Assembly (NCBI GenBank): GCA_000727475.1
Contig: KL647320.1
Coordinates: 62,001-126,000, forward strand
Direction: 5' to 3'
Length of the DNA stretch: 64,000 nt
DNA from: Sarcocystis neurona
Taxonomy: Eukaryota; Apicomplexa; Conoidasida; Eucoccidiorida; Sarcocystidae
Made by a program: the position numbers and the translations under genes. The notes beneath the pieces are model-generated. The model saw nothing but the letters and a program-made list of their open reading frames with translations, was not told the origin of the DNA and searched no databases. Positions within the stretch are counted from its first letter, which is position 1. Every line of letters begins with the position of its first letter. Below are positions 11,601 to 25,464 of the stretch, piece by piece.

Positions 11601-12360
11601 TACGCGTGTGAGTGATATGTGACTGAATTCTTACGTGTCAAGTCACATGTCCGACAGCACAGTGATGAAAGATTTGAACATAGAGAGTTTTCCGCTATTT
11701 CAGAAAAACTGCAGCTGGAATGTCCTGGGGCGCTTTTTTTACGTTACCTGGTTCGTAAGTTTCAATGAACTGCATTCGTTGCACTGTTATCGATGTCGAA
11801 ATACGCTACCTGAGCTACGCCATTCGGTCTGTCCGAAATCATGTCTTGACAACACAACTCTGTGAGCATTTTCAACAGGAGAATTCGCAATTTTTACCAC
11901 ACGATTTGTTTGTATGCTCCTCTGCACAATTGAAAAAGCTCTTTCGCCCGTCATATCTTCTGAATGCATGTATATATAGGGCAAGATTAGCTAACGGCAC
12001 CGCGTAGCTGCACGTGTCTGCTGCGTGTATAAACGGGTGCATGAAAAGCAGGAGTGGAAGAAACAAAATAATAATGGATTGTTCTACGTAGTGACAGACA
12101 GAGGACACGAGCGTGTTAGCCACGGCGGGCGTGCCGGTCGCCTTGCCATTGTTTTTTCCTGAAGAGCTCAGTTTACATGTTACACTGAAAAACACAGGTC
12201 TGTGCGTTCTCGTGTAAGCCTATATATCTACAAAAGTATACCTTTGTCGCGGGTGTGTGTAATGTGACGTATTTTGCTTAGTGTGCATATCTGTGTATAT
12301 GCACGTACGCAGCTACCTGTATGTACGCCCTTTATTACTGAATCTACGATCACGTATTTA
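8690..12360. other. Repeat-poor, gene-free stretch
   Basis: CAG-type triplet tracts disappear here. Alternating AT tracts occur near 8738-8800, 8915-8932 and 9105-9137. Open frames are all under about 210 codons. The longest ones follow pyrimidine or GTAT repeats, and none resembles a known protein. A gene made of short exons cannot be excluded. Confidence 0.4.
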
Positions 12361-12371
12361 CACGTATGTAT

Positions 12372-12528
12372 ATTCGTTGAAGGCTGGACATCCAGCTTGT
12401 TTGCTTGAATGGGCCTGCCGACGAAATAACTCTCCGTAGCCCATACACATTCGTTGAAGGCTGGACATCCGGCTTGTTTGCTTGAATGGATGCGCCGGAG
12501 GAGTAACTTTCCGAAGCCCATACACATT
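12372..12528. repeat. 77-bp tandem duplication
   Basis: Two imperfect direct copies start at 12372 and 12449. Both carry TTCGTTGAAGGCTGGACATC at the left and CCCATACACATT at the right. They differ at scattered positions, mostly in the second half. No coding frame is shared. This looks like an old local duplication. Confidence 0.8.
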
Positions 12529-12529
12529 A

Positions 12530-15500
12530 TGGATTATGCTATTTATCTGTGCAAGTATATTCTGGTGCCCTCCCTATAAGAACTCCCCCTGTGGAGTCCT
12601 CACTTGAGGAAACGTTTACGATTTTCACGATAAATAGTGTGTGGCCGTCGCAGGAAGGACATATTGATTGCCACACACAAATTCAACGCAGCGTTGTCCT
12701 TTGTGCTCTCCAAACACGGGGCGCTGGGTCAGATCTGCTTGGGGGCTGCAAGTCGACTGGTGTGTTGCGCTGCTCACGGACAGAAACTCCAGTGGGATAG
12801 ATCTGACTTCCGCAACCGGGATGTTCCAAACCCCCCCTACAGCGTCCACAAGCCTTATTTATTCCCATTGCGAGCGGGCACCCTGTAGGATAAATGCCTA
12901 CTTATATTTTTGTGTGGGAATATACACAAAGTAATGTAGCATTTATAATGACTATTAGCTGGTGTGTATAATAATTGTAAACACGCACCGTGTGCGGGCG
13001 CATATCCGCATGCAGATCACGAGTAATGCGTGGACATGCAGGTCTACGACACACAGATACACACACGTGCGTATGTGCACCCACTCGACAAAGGCGTGCA
13101 CGCATAACTACGCTGGTGACTACTGGTATGCGGACAACTGTAATATACGCCTGGAAAGCAAGCATTTGACGATGCCGTACACCTTCCACGTGAATTGCTT
13201 TCAGATGTAAAATGTGTATACGACAAATCTGTCGCCTCAGCAGCGTATCCTACAGATGTTCTACACACCACCAACAACGGCACTACATACTCTGCTCTTG
13301 TATTTCGTACACCTGCCAGTATCCGTATAGAGAAAGAAATGAAGACACAGAGGTTGACAGATAGATAAATAGACTTTTTACTGAAGGATAGATTCACGCA
13401 GTGTACACACACGTGTATATCGGCGTGAATATCAGTCGTGCATCAACTTGGTTAACTACTGCACCCGATTCTTTGCGGTAAGCTGGTCTGCCAGTTGTTT
13501 GGCGAGTACGGCTCTTCCGCGGTCCCACCAGGAAAATCTCGTTTTACGAAGGGCATGACTGTGTTTCACCAAGGGCGACGTGTGGGAAGACAACACTGAG
13601 TCTTCCTTTCACCTCCGTAACCGGTGTGTGTTCCTGTCGACTAATCAGTGTTATGCATAAAGAAAATGCCGTTTTATTCACCGGCAGTATGAGGCGCAGA
13701 GGGTGACACAGAGAATAAGTTGAGACAGGCAAGGTATCAGCTCCTCTACTGCAAGGCCGAAAACAGCAGAAGTAAGATGCAGCATTGAGCGATTCAATTC
13801 TGGAGTGCAAAGAAACCGCCACGCTCGCAGGGCGAATACTTTCTGGGCATTCTCCGGACCTACCTTCGTGTTCTGAAGAAGCAAAGAAAGAAGGAAGGAA
13901 AGAAGCACAAAATAAGAATACCGACGAGAAGCAACTCACGAAGAAGAAAAAAGAGGGGTCGCAGTAGTAGCAAACCAAATGCGTGAGAGAACACCCGTCA
14001 ACAGACAGCCTGGAAGTTTTGGGCTACCTTGCTATCACTCGAGACCATTTGTGACGTGGCTTGTCAGCTTACGTACGAACTTACACGTGTGTGCATATTT
14101 GTGGGTGATCAGGTGTGTACGCTTGTGCAGCCGCATGCTTAAGTGAATAAACACCGAAATAGACGTACATACCGCCGCCGCCACTTTGCATTCAAACTCA
14201 GCATAAACTCTCCATCATCATTACCACCGTACGTGGACGTGCTTTTATACTCGAGGAATGTGGCTTCAGTGAGCACAGCACAACGTGTGCATAAAAGAAT
14301 TCCTTTGACCAGCTGTCTTTTTACTGGTGAAGGATCTTTGAAGCAGTTCGATAAACGCTCCTGTACAAACTCTGGTTGTGATTTATTCAAAGTGGATAAA
14401 GCGTTCTTGCAGTAACACAGCTGTTGTCCGATGTGTTGAAGCAAAAAAAACTTCCAACGGCAGAGTCAACTGGACATACATTTTGGGACGACGTGTCGGG
14501 TGATGTAATACGTTTATGAAAGTAAGTGGGAGCCGGACTTCAAAGGACGCTAGTTTTCCTCAGCTTTTGAAGAATGAGGAATGTTCTCGAAGAAAACCCA
14601 AAGTCTGGATGGATCGACAGTGGCTCTTGAGGCTAGGTACCCCTCGCAGTCGCGCGCTACAAGAGAATGAAAGGCTTTACCAAAAGGCGGCGGGACTACT
14701 TAACGTAGTAGTTATGTAGTTTCTCACCGAGCTGATTTGTGCTGCAAGCAATATTTGCCTTAATCAGATTCCTCATCATAATGACTTCGGGGATTGATAC
14801 CGCGCCACGCGCCAGCAGCTGCCGGAGGTGTCGTATACAGAACTCCACCTATAACGCAGGTATACTGAATGCGAAATCGCACCCGACGAATAAATCTGAA
14901 TCATGAAAAAACACACAGATATGCATTCAAAGTTACGAGCTTGCGCGTGATCGCTAACAGTACCGAACATGCCTGTAAACTACCAGAAAATAAACTAGTG
15001 GAGGATTATGAAGGCGAATCGGACGTGTGGTCCGGACACCCGCTGTGTAAACTTTACAGGTCGCAGCTCCCCTCAACCGAAAGTGGCCTTGATCTCAAGG
15101 TCAAAAAGGCATCTCTACCTACGGGTTTGTCAAGAGGAAACAGCTAACGTAACGACAAGATTCCATCAAGCAATGTGTATTCATATTCTCGTAACATTCG
15201 AGAACCGCGTGAAAATGAAAGACCTGCACACTTGTATATCTATACAGTTGTGCGTACGCTTGCCCGAGGACACGGGTGAACACACGTACGCACGCACATA
15301 AATCTAACTATACAAATATATGTGTATGTATCGATGAGTTGCCATGTTTGGGTAAAAAGTGAAAGTCAACAGTACATGACGTACAAGTTCTTGCGTTTGG
15401 AAACGATCCGCGGCAACGAGTAGCTTCACGCAGGTATTCCAGTTAATATCCGCCGGACCTGGAAGTCTGCGCCGAAGTCATACTTATTCGAGGTTGTCAA

Positions 15501-18500
15501 TAGGGACTTTCTGTGACGATAATCAATCACTAAGGAGCAAAATTCAGACTGCGCAAGCAGGTGCGTGGTTGAAGGAGGACTTAGTAGGTGCACATTTACC
15601 GTTGAAGTATTGGAAAAGAACGCGCAATTCACCGAAGTGAAAGACAGAGGTGATATTACAGCGCGCTTAACTCTGTTAAACGTGGCCAGTCACAGCGCAG
15701 GTTATTCGGTACCAACGCGCTGATGCTCAAATTACTGAACGCTTACGTATGCAGAAATGCTGCACACGGATATACACATGTACCTATATATATATATATG
15801 TAAGGTGGTGCGGGTCTTCTAACGAACGCTAGAATGCGCTTGGAGGAATGCGCACATGATGAAGAAACCCAAAAGTCCCTAATACTCACAGGAATAAATT
15901 TGCTTCGCGGTAAATAATGCCAAATTGAGGTCAAGAACTTCACGTTGCCTTCCACTGGACAGCGCATGATGGTTTACTTGAAAAATTCACAGCTAGAGCA
16001 GTGCGACAAAGAACATGCACAAGGCTATGCCGAGGCACTCCGCTGTGCAGGAACGAAACAAAATGTAGACGTGTTTCTGCAGTAAATGAGGAGAAGGCAG
16101 GCAGCGTTTGCAATGACGTTTTACCCATCACATTCGTGAAGGCGATTTTGAGATCGACCTACGAATGCACGGACCGCGTGGAATAATTACAAACGCAAGA
16201 GCAAATGAAAAGACTAAAACCTCTATAACGCTCTACCGAGAGGGTACTAGTGCACACTTTTTTTGGTTGCATCGCGAGACCGACAAGTCTTCTCGGATGT
16301 GCTGACGCAAGAGCACGTAAAAAGTGTGAGGCATTTCTGATGTGTGAAGTACAAACAGAATAACGCGAAGTCAAGGAAGAAATCAACAAAGAGGTCATTT
16401 GGTTCTAATGACGGCCACTGGCTGACGTAGTGAAGTACCGGCCACCTCCTACGAATCTCTGGTAAGTTGAGAGTCGCGTAGGGTTAGTTGCCTTTCAGTT
16501 TCAGTGAGAGGAAAGTAAGAATGAGTCCACACGACTGTGTATATTGCAGTGCGTCTGCAACGACTCGCTGGCCCTATTGCATTTTGTTGTGTGTGTGTGT
16601 GTGTGTGTGTACGTGCCTACTGAAGTGTCCAAACACTGGCGTCAATCTATTTCATATCAGCCCACATATGTAGACATATTCACTCACGGATGTACGCCTG
16701 CACACACGTATCATCCACACAACCATTTGGTTGACTTTTCCATGCAGAATGCACTGGTGTGTTAGTCAGTACGTATAAAGCGTGCTTGGGTGGTATAGCT
16801 GGGAACAAGAAATAATGAATGCATATATCCTCCATCCACACATCCTACCTATCTGTTTGAATCCAGTCGATTAGGAGAACGGCGACGTCTACATCCATAT
16901 CCCGCAGCTCTACTGTTTCGGAACTCGCTTCGCGGAACTCGCCTGCAGCAAGTAAGCATTTGGGAAGTGCCTTTCGTGTAACACGTGGACATATATACAT
17001 ATATGTATACATATACACATATGTATAGAGAGAGAGACAGAGAGAGAGAGGGAGAGACAGAGTGAGAGAGAAAGATTCACATGTATAGGCTTGCGCCTCT
17101 CAATGCCAGCACAGCCGCATCCCATGTGTTAACGTACACACAAACATGTGCACATTTACTCACACGTGATAATGGAAGGGCACACCGACACGCAGACGTC
17201 CACCAGAACACGCACACACACGTGGACATACACAGGCACGTTCAAATGTGCACGGACATTCAAACACATCCCACATGCGCCTGCACACAGACATATATAT
17301 ATACGTATGGATATTTATATATATATATATCCATCTGGCTGTAAGTATACAGCATGTGTATATACATATATATAAGGAGTGTGCATATCCCTGTACCTTG
17401 TGAAACTAACCATTGTATCTTCATGAAAAAGCCCGTCTACGCACATCGTTCACTACTGACCGCTGAGCATCCTTTCGAAAACAGGCGAACGACAGGATAA
17501 GAGTGCCTTGCTGCAGATCAGCTCTGAAGCACAAACAGTTTGTGTGGAACTATGCATCCTGACATTATACAGGCGTCTACGGGTAAACATATAACTATAT
17601 CTGCGTTCGTACATACGTACATAATAAATGTTTCGAATCAGATCTTACTTGTGTCATTGACTTGAACCACCACCCTGTCTTTGCGTCGAAGTTGGAGAAA
17701 GGGTCACACTAAGCGAATACGCGGCTGCACACGATGCTGTAAGTGACGCGCATACCCCCATCAGATTTGAAGTACCTGAAAGAATAAATACGATATTTGG
17801 ATTTATGTCAGTACAGAGTACAACTCTTCTGCTGAACTACAGCAGCGTACTAATGGCACCTTAGTCAAAATTTTTCACCCTTGCGTATCCTGCACCTCGG
17901 GCACGAGCGTACCCACATATAATTTTGTTCGTGAGCGTGCAGGATGCCCACACACGTTTGTGCGCATTTCCGTGTGCGTACATGTATCTGCATATATATA
18001 TATGTACGTGTGTGCACGCGTGTAGTGGCATATATATACGTGTGTGCACGCGTTTAGCGCCTCTCTGCGATTGTATTTGTGCGTTCGATTGTTTCAAGGC
18101 ACGCAGGTCCACGCGTGTGCGTGTAGATACTTGAATCCGTGCATGTGCACGTATATGCGTTGCCCACGTAGACGTCTACAACGACGTATATGTGAGCGTA
18201 GCGCTGTATATTCGTACACAGAGAAGAATGTAATATATGAATATGTTCAATATATACATATGTGTATCTGTTGTCATATGTGGACGATGTGTGTACACAC
18301 ACGCATACGTATGATACACGTACATGTGTGTCCACCAATATGTTGCATATTTTGCAGAAGAGTATAGAGCAGGATTGTAGTTTACTTCTTCGAGAGGAAG
18401 TCGAATACATCCTGGTGAAGAGTTGTAGAGGCGCGAAGTCGCAGCGGGTCCGTTCCCAATTGGATTAATTTTCGAAGAAAACGCATTTCCATTTTCAGAA

Positions 18501-21500
18501 CCAAACGCTTTCCAACCTGCAGTAAGCAAGCGGGCAAATGATAAATGCATCCTGCTGGAGGAGAGTTTTCACATCCCTTGCGAGGACGGAGAGCGTGCTT
18601 CTTCTGTCTTGATTTTGTGTCCTTTTTTGAAGAATGGAGGGACAGTAATAGGGTGTACGATGTCTTTCACCAATGTAAGGAGATACACGCTAGTCACTAC
18701 CGTTGATTAACCTTATCTGCGGACAATGAATGCCTCATATGTACAGAGAATACGAAGCGATACACAAACTTTCGTCAGGCTGACTGACAACGAAGCCGCG
18801 TCACAGTCACACATACTTGGTTATGAACGCTTGACGTGCACAGGAACGGTCATTCATTGTGCAGGTGCATCAGTGTATTACAACCTATGTAGCGGCGGAT
18901 AACCTACTGGGGTGTGTATCATGCATACATTATCGTGCAGACCTAGGTAGCTGCACCTTGGTTGGTAAGCCCCGCTGTCTGTCCACACATACGCCGTATA
19001 CGGCGCTCCTATGCGCTCGTGGCTACGACAGTGAAGTGCCTTTTTTCAAATTCTTGTAATTCTTGTAGAAGAACGGGAGAAGGGACACTATTCAGGCTAC
19101 TGAAGCAGGTGTAAAATGGTGACGAGACTGGCTCCCACTGTTCCTCTCCTGAAGTGCAGCAGTTGATAAGGAAGCGGAGATTGTGTTTACATGCAACTAC
19201 CCAGTTTTTTTGTCAAGTGGAGTGCTCACGCTCATGGGTTTAACGTATATTTCTCGGACACGCTACGTGTAGAAAACGCTGCCGAAGTGCATGCGTGTAA
19301 CCACTTTGATGCACACATCTGTGGAAGCTAGATCTACACACGGCTTTCACGGGCTCGAAAATGCGAGCTACGTACTCGTGCGCTATCTTCGGGACACTGG
19401 TGCCGAAGTCACGCGCACAACCTACAACTCACTACACTCGCTCGTAGAGCTTCACCTACTTTATTGCAGACGTACAAGCCTATTGACAGGTTAGAAACGT
19501 TTGCAGTTGAAGTGCACTGGCATCCTGAGTATGCATATGCGTATAAAGACTCAATGACAACAACAAGGAAACTCATGCACAAGTGAAAGTACTCTGCACT
19601 GTGTGCAGATGAAGGCTACCCGTTAGCGCATTCCCAGTCACGATTGTTCACAGTTACTCCAGTGGATCTAGTCTTACGCGCAGGATATTTTGTTCAGTCC
19701 AGTTGAAGAAGAAACGAACGTAGCCACGTTTTGCCCTACAAATACCAACTGTTTCGCATGCGGAAATTTCCTTCATTTCGTCTTTGGAGTCCAACAGGGA
19801 TAGTTTTGTGAAGTCCGGAAGGTCTGCATTCCATGTCAAATGACCCTACGCTCTCTCTTAGTTTCAGCTTCTCAGCATCTGACCTTCTGTTCCTGTGGAA
19901 GTTGTACGCACATGTATACGTCAAACGCGACTCTGTCCTTGCATATAGATATATACATATGTGATAGCATACTCGTAAATTCGCACTGTGTCGTAGGTAG
20001 TAATATAACGTTGGCTTTACAAAACATGTACAAGCACGAATATGCCTTGGCACATACATACAAACACACCGGACAAAATAGTGTTGACTTCTCCAGCCGT
20101 GCACACAGACGAGCATTCGTCTGCCGGATGTAAGACAACAGGTCGCTAATACTGTAGACACAGAGTACCTTCATTTGATATTGTTATCGTGAGGGCATCC
20201 CAGTCCTCTCTATCGCCTGCGTGTGCAGTCACATTAGACCTTTTGCCACAGCTAACTCCAAATTGGATCGACTACCGTTAGGGCACAGCCTGAGAAGTGT
20301 GTAGCCGTAAATAGATTATACGGAGAAAAAAGGGTCCGATAGCAGTTTGTTTGCAGAGTGATCAGGAGCACCTCGACTTTTTACCAGAGCTGCAGTTCTA
20401 GGCCAGCAGCTTGACCGAAAGGTCCAAGAAACAGCACCGTCCCCTGGTCAAAGAATTCTGGAAACAGCGTAGGAGAGAATAAAGCGCAAACACAAAAGCC
20501 TCTCTGCGCCCTGCATAACCCTACGGACAGTCGCAGCCTGTCTGTGGGCCATGTACATATATGCGTACTTCTGCTTACATGTCTAGGATGCAAGTTCTGT
20601 GGCGTGCAAAAGAGACAAACTCAGATGCACATGTGATACAAGAGCTGATGCCTACCTTCTGAGTCTTCGGGGCAATCTGGAAGAGCTTTTCTCCTTGCTG
20701 TGCGCACACTCTAACATTGCGACACACGTGAGTCCGCGAGTTTCGGACAGTCGGTTTACCGAGGTCGCGCATGAGATCGAAGTTTTCAACTGTCACTTTA
20801 TGAACAAGCAGTTGAAAGAGCGGCTCCACTTTTCTTTCAGACTGCATCACAAGGCTACAGCCGCCAGGTTTGGACATTCTACAATTCCAGTGAGAAAAAG
20901 GCCCGACTCCAAAAGCTTGCACCTTTTCATTCTACGGCCTTTAATACCCTAACGACAAGGCTATAGGTATGGGTGATAAAAAAGGAGAATGGACTGCAGA
21001 ACATTGCTGTGGGTGGTGCTCGCTGAAAGAAGCGGAAGGCACAAGACTGCAGATAAAGCTCTATACCGCTCGGGAGAAGGAAAAGTGCTGGACGGAACAG
21101 GTTGTCTGAAAGGAAGGCCGAGAATTAAGCCACTGCACGGACGAAAACGCACAGCACTTTAGAACGACAAAGGAGAGTCCCGACTAAAAAAGACCCTGAG
21201 GACGCAGAGGTACCGCGCTTTTTCCGCGTCACAATTTCGCCTGCGTTACAAGCCGGACGATGCCGCCCTCCATGGTGGCGGTGTGCTGAGTCCAAACAAC
21301 GAAACTTGAAGCAAAGTGTAGTTTTAGCAGGGTCAATGGAGGGCGGAGCGCTGTAAAGCCCTAATTTGAGCGCTCTCGCCAATCGATGGTGCTTAGAGGT
21401 GTACATAGAAGCGTCCGGCGCGTGCAAAATTTGTGACGAGCTTTCTTGACGAGCAGTGCAGGCAAGCAGGGTGGGCGGAGAGGTGCTCAAACGGCTGTAC

Positions 21501-24030
21501 AGACGACAGGCGCGCTGTGCATCTGGTGAACTGCTGGTGGCTGCTGTCAACGGCTTGGAAAAACGGCGTCACTGAGGGCAGAGAAACCCATGTGAATACA
21601 GTGGAGTGAAATAGGCTGAGCGTGATACTCACAGCCTCGTGACACAGCGACTCCCTAATTTGTTTGACGACGCCCTTCAGTAGATACTAAATGGTAAACA
21701 ACAGCTTCGCACACCCGCTGAAAGTGGAGGGGAATCGTGTCTCTGTGATATAAGAGTCGGAATGATCCGACAGCGACCAAAACAGGATTGTGAGCCCAGC
21801 GTGACTCCCGAAAAGCTGCCGACTACGCTGCGTTGTTGTCGCGCCGTATCGCCGTGAAATCGTGTTCGACTCACAAGGATGACGCTACTTTAAAAACGTG
21901 CTAACATTTCTGGGATGGTCTGGCCAGCTCCTGTGACGTGTTTTCAGTACAGTGTACGTACGCTTCGTCACTTTCATGCGCGCCCCATTTAATACTATCC
22001 ACTGAATACACCTAACAGCCATGGACATTTTCGAGCTTCCAAAAAATTATTCTTTGTTTCTTTGAAAGGTTTAGCTTTGCAGGTAGCAAGACGTACTGTA
22101 TTGAAGTTATTCTTTGAAGCACGGAGTGGTTGAACCTACATGCACACTCGCGATATGCAAATTTCTTAAATGCATGGGTAAGTACACTTTGCGGAGTCCT
22201 GTGACAGAGCGCTTAGATCAGCCTCAGTGACAGCGACACAGCAGTACCCATACGCAAGCTGCACGTACAGCGCTGCATGGTTCTCTACATACCACCAGCC
22301 AAAACTCCGCACAGGGCGGCCCTGCAGAAGGTCGCTCGCTGAAAAGGCATACGCCGTTCCTTCCCAGAATATTCATTCCGGGAAGATCGTGAACGAGCTA
22401 AGGCGCGCGTACCGTGGACAGCACACCACCCCAAACTACAATAAGTGCAAGAAACACAGAAGCGAGAAGCAACAGTCTAACGCACGCGTGTAGAAAACAA
22501 GCACTTTACAGCCTTGGGCGTCATCTGCGTGGGCAGGAACTGGGCGGCAAGACATCAGTAGAGTATAGCTTTGCCTCGCTCTCGGTTGTATTTTACTTCC
22601 TTGTTTCGAGAGACTCTGCAGACTTTAGGGATGACAACCGAAACGAGAGGAACCGCGGAATTAACCAGAGGGATTGTGCGGTCTTCGACGATCTTTGAAG
22701 TTAATCGATATACGCAACTGCACACGATTACCTGGGGGAACCCTTTAGCAGAGGAAGTACAGTCTGATTACGTCTAAGCGTTCAGCAAAAGGATGCCCAA
22801 GCGAAGCTGCGGGTGAAGAAGACAACATGGGAATTCTTACCAAAGACAACTGGATAATGCATATTCAACAAGACATAAGGCAGAGAAGCGGAATAAGAAA
22901 AAGTAAAACAACGGACCGAGGTGTGAAAAGCATACAGCTGTTTCGCGTTGCCAGTTTCAGAGTGTGCAGACGACCCTTTGAAACATTTCACAAAGTCTGG
23001 CCAGTGCTGCAAGCATTCCCAAGATGGATACTCCGCCTGGGCATGCAAGTAGGAAGCACGTAATTGCGTACGCACCTTAACACGTATCGAATACTCGGTA
23101 TCTCGTGAACATACACCTATATACATGTATAGGACAGAAAGAAGGGTTTTGCAGCGCTAAAAGGACGCCTCAGAGATACTCCCGTACACGTCTGTGTACA
23201 CAGACACAGAGGCCATTACTACAGGGAAAGATCTGCGTATCGACGTGTCTTTAAATAAGTACATATACACACATCCGAATCTGATTATGCTATATAGACC
23301 GTACACGAAGAATGCTTCACGGTGCTCATCAGCACCGTGAGTCGGACACAGTCGCCAATTATTGTTAGCAGCGGGACGAATGGGGTCCACAGTTGAAGAG
23401 GTCTGAAGGCCCGAACGCAGATGCTGGACATATTTAGGAAGACCGTGCATACCACCGCTGCTCGATTGTTTCGACTGTAATCTTGATTTCGTGGTAAGAT
23501 AAAGCGGCAGGAGAAACGCGCTATCTTCCTGACGTCAGAATCTGGAATATCGTCTAGTGGATCGACAAAGTGGCCTCCTGTGTCGTGGTCGCGAATTGTT
23601 GGACGTACACTCTTTGCACCGGCTACACATTTGCAAGGGCAAAATATGTTTGCCACTCTTTCCTACCTTACACGAGAAGGAAGAGCAGCGAGTATGTGCG
23701 TGAAAGTTATTCGGTCCATTAACGTAAACTGTGAAGCCACGGCAGCGAGGATAGCCACTAGGCCTGAAGACGATACAGGGGGTTACACCCTGTGATGGAA
23801 CAGACACAGTGAAGGGGGCTATGCCCCTCTTCTGATGGGTGCCATATTCAAGATTTGCATACCGCGATAGTGAGGTTTCAGTTTACGCATAAAGTCGGAG
23901 AGCAAGGGGCATAATTCGCACAAATTTCTCTTTCAGCTTCTTGTGACTTCCACTGCGGTAGCAAATGCCGAGCATGAAGACATCGGTTCAGCACAGGCGC
24001 GCCCGGCAAAGCACATGGAATGCCGCTCTT
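12530..24030. other. Long repeat-poor region without recognised genes
   Basis: About 11.5 kb with no ORF that I can tie to a protein family. It holds a (GT)n run near 16586-16610, a palindromic AT block with a GA-rich tract at 16985-17075, and AT blocks near 17290-17370 and 17990-18060. Several 100-140-codon frames, such as minus 14139-14444, plus 20599-20952 and minus 21125-21550, have protein-like stretches but are within chance expectation for this length. Spliced genes with short exons could be hidden here. Confidence 0.35.
16985..17075. repeat. AT palindrome plus GA-rich microsatellite
   Basis: An ATATACATATATGTATAC-type self-complementary block is followed directly by about 50 bp of GA/GAGACA repeats. 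This is simple sequence only. Confidence 0.7.
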
Positions 24031-24035
24031 CTATA

Positions 24036-24260
24036 TCCCGACACTGTTTCAGTGTAAAATCTTCAAAACGCCACCCGGCGAGGACCGCCGTAGTAGAATC
24101 TTAGGCAGCTTCCTAGGTGCCAGCAGCAGTACCGTTACTTTCACCTCTCCCGACACTCTTTCGGTGTAAAATCGTCAAAATGCCACCCTGCGTGGACTGC
24201 CGTAGTAGAATCTTAGGCTGCTTCCTAGGTGCCAGCAGCAGTACCGTTACTTTCACCTCT
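24036..24260. repeat. 112-bp tandem duplication
   Basis: Two copies with period 112 start at 24036 and 24148. Each begins with a short hairpin-like CGACACT...GTGTAAAAT segment and ends with the shared block CCAGCAGCAGTACCGTTACT. They differ at roughly ten positions, mainly in the first half. No frame is convincingly coding. The unit could be part of a dispersed family. Confidence 0.85.
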
Positions 24261-24404
24261 CATACAAGAGATGTAAGAAGTTTTTGGACCTGACAAACGT
24301 TTCACCCGTCAGTTCCGTTTGATGCAACAAAACCGAGGCCTTTTGTAAAGCAAACACCACTGCTGATTCACTCTTCATGATTGTGCTTGGGCACCTCAAA
24401 TCCT

Positions 24405-24827
24405 CCACAGTTCCAGCTCTTGAAACAGTTTTCCGTGGTGCTTTCTTTTCTCTATGAACTCACTGAAGGCACGCTACACACTGAGGCCTTTACAGAAACA
24501 AGTGCTTCCTTCACTTCTTTGTTAACGATCTGGGGAGGTCAGGACGTTTCAGTTAGTTTAATTCTTAGTCGCTGCATCACGTCTGTCGAAATGTGGGAGG
24601 TCGTGACAAAACGGAATGATGCTGAGGAACGCATTTCAACACTTGAGTGTTCTGGACAGCGTTTTTGCGCCATTAGATATTTCTCCTACACATGTCCACC
24701 TCAAGATATACACACGTGTACACCTTCCTCAAATTTCGAACGCGGCTTTAACGTAGTCAGCATTGGTGTTATTGTCCACCCTATGTCAAGCCATAAGCAC
24801 CCAGATCGCCCCTACGATAGCACTTAA
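24405..24827 (+). CDS. Possible exon, unknown protein
   Basis: An open frame ends at a TAA at 24825-24827. It reads as balanced, protein-like sequence, including a Cys-containing segment LECSGQRFCAIRYFSYTC. There is no ATG near its 5' end (the frame opens from about 24381 with TTG). If real, it would be a terminal exon whose acceptor could be the CAG around 24410. I do not recognise a family. It lies just downstream of the 112-bp tandem duplication. It could equally be a chance frame. Confidence 0.2.
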   Translation, partial: PQFQLLKQFSVVLSFLYELTEGTLHTEAFTETSASFTSLLTIWGGQDVSVSLILSRCITSVEMWEVVTKRNDAEERISTLECSGQRFCAIRYFSYTCPPQDIHTCTPSSNFERGFNVVSIGVIVHPMSSHKHPDRPYDST

Positions 24828-25464
24828 CGCAAGGGAGGTCCACTTGACATCCGCACGCGGACTACGCAAGCGACGCCCGTCTGCTGCGTGTGACATGCGT
24901 GTGCCCCGGCACACTGGCGTCAAAATTCGAACTCCCGGATCGCCGCTTACCTGGTGAGCCACGTGTACCTGTTTCTTTCATACATGCACACACATGCTTC
25001 AGTAAATTTCCTCGGATTCAGTGGAGACCGTACGACTACATACATACTCACCTATGCTTCAGAGGGGCCGCACCTGCTGACTGGACGTCTATGCGCGTTT
25101 GCTGATACTGCGTGTCTAGCTGACACGATAGGCGCGTGGCAGTACGTTCATCGCCTTCTCTGATATGTGTGCAATTGCAATCCCGTTAGTGCCTGCGAAC
25201 CGGCTATGACCACCTGTTCATAGCCGTTCTGTAGATTTCACCGTAGAGGCCACTGATGATCTTTAAGAACGATACACGCGTGTGTGACTGCGTATCAGTA
25301 ACACCGTGCTCTGACTTCTTGTGTAGAGCACAAACAGTCTGAGGTACTGGTATCCTCAGCGTCCAGTGCAAGGTGTACATGCGTGTGTATATAATTTATT
25401 TAGTGCTTTATGACTTGAATTGGCTTAAACGAATCTGCTTCACATTGGAACACGGGCATACAAT

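Noticed and set aside
14139..14444. Protein-like minus frame of 101 codons
   Set aside because: No similarity, no supporting splice context, and an overlapping plus frame is equally plausible.
20599..20952. Protein-like plus frame of 117 codons
   Set aside because: Balanced composition, but the length is within chance, no family is recognised, and the opposite strand is equally open.
24036..24260. CRISPR-like array
   Set aside because: Only two long diverged copies without spacers, in a eukaryotic context.
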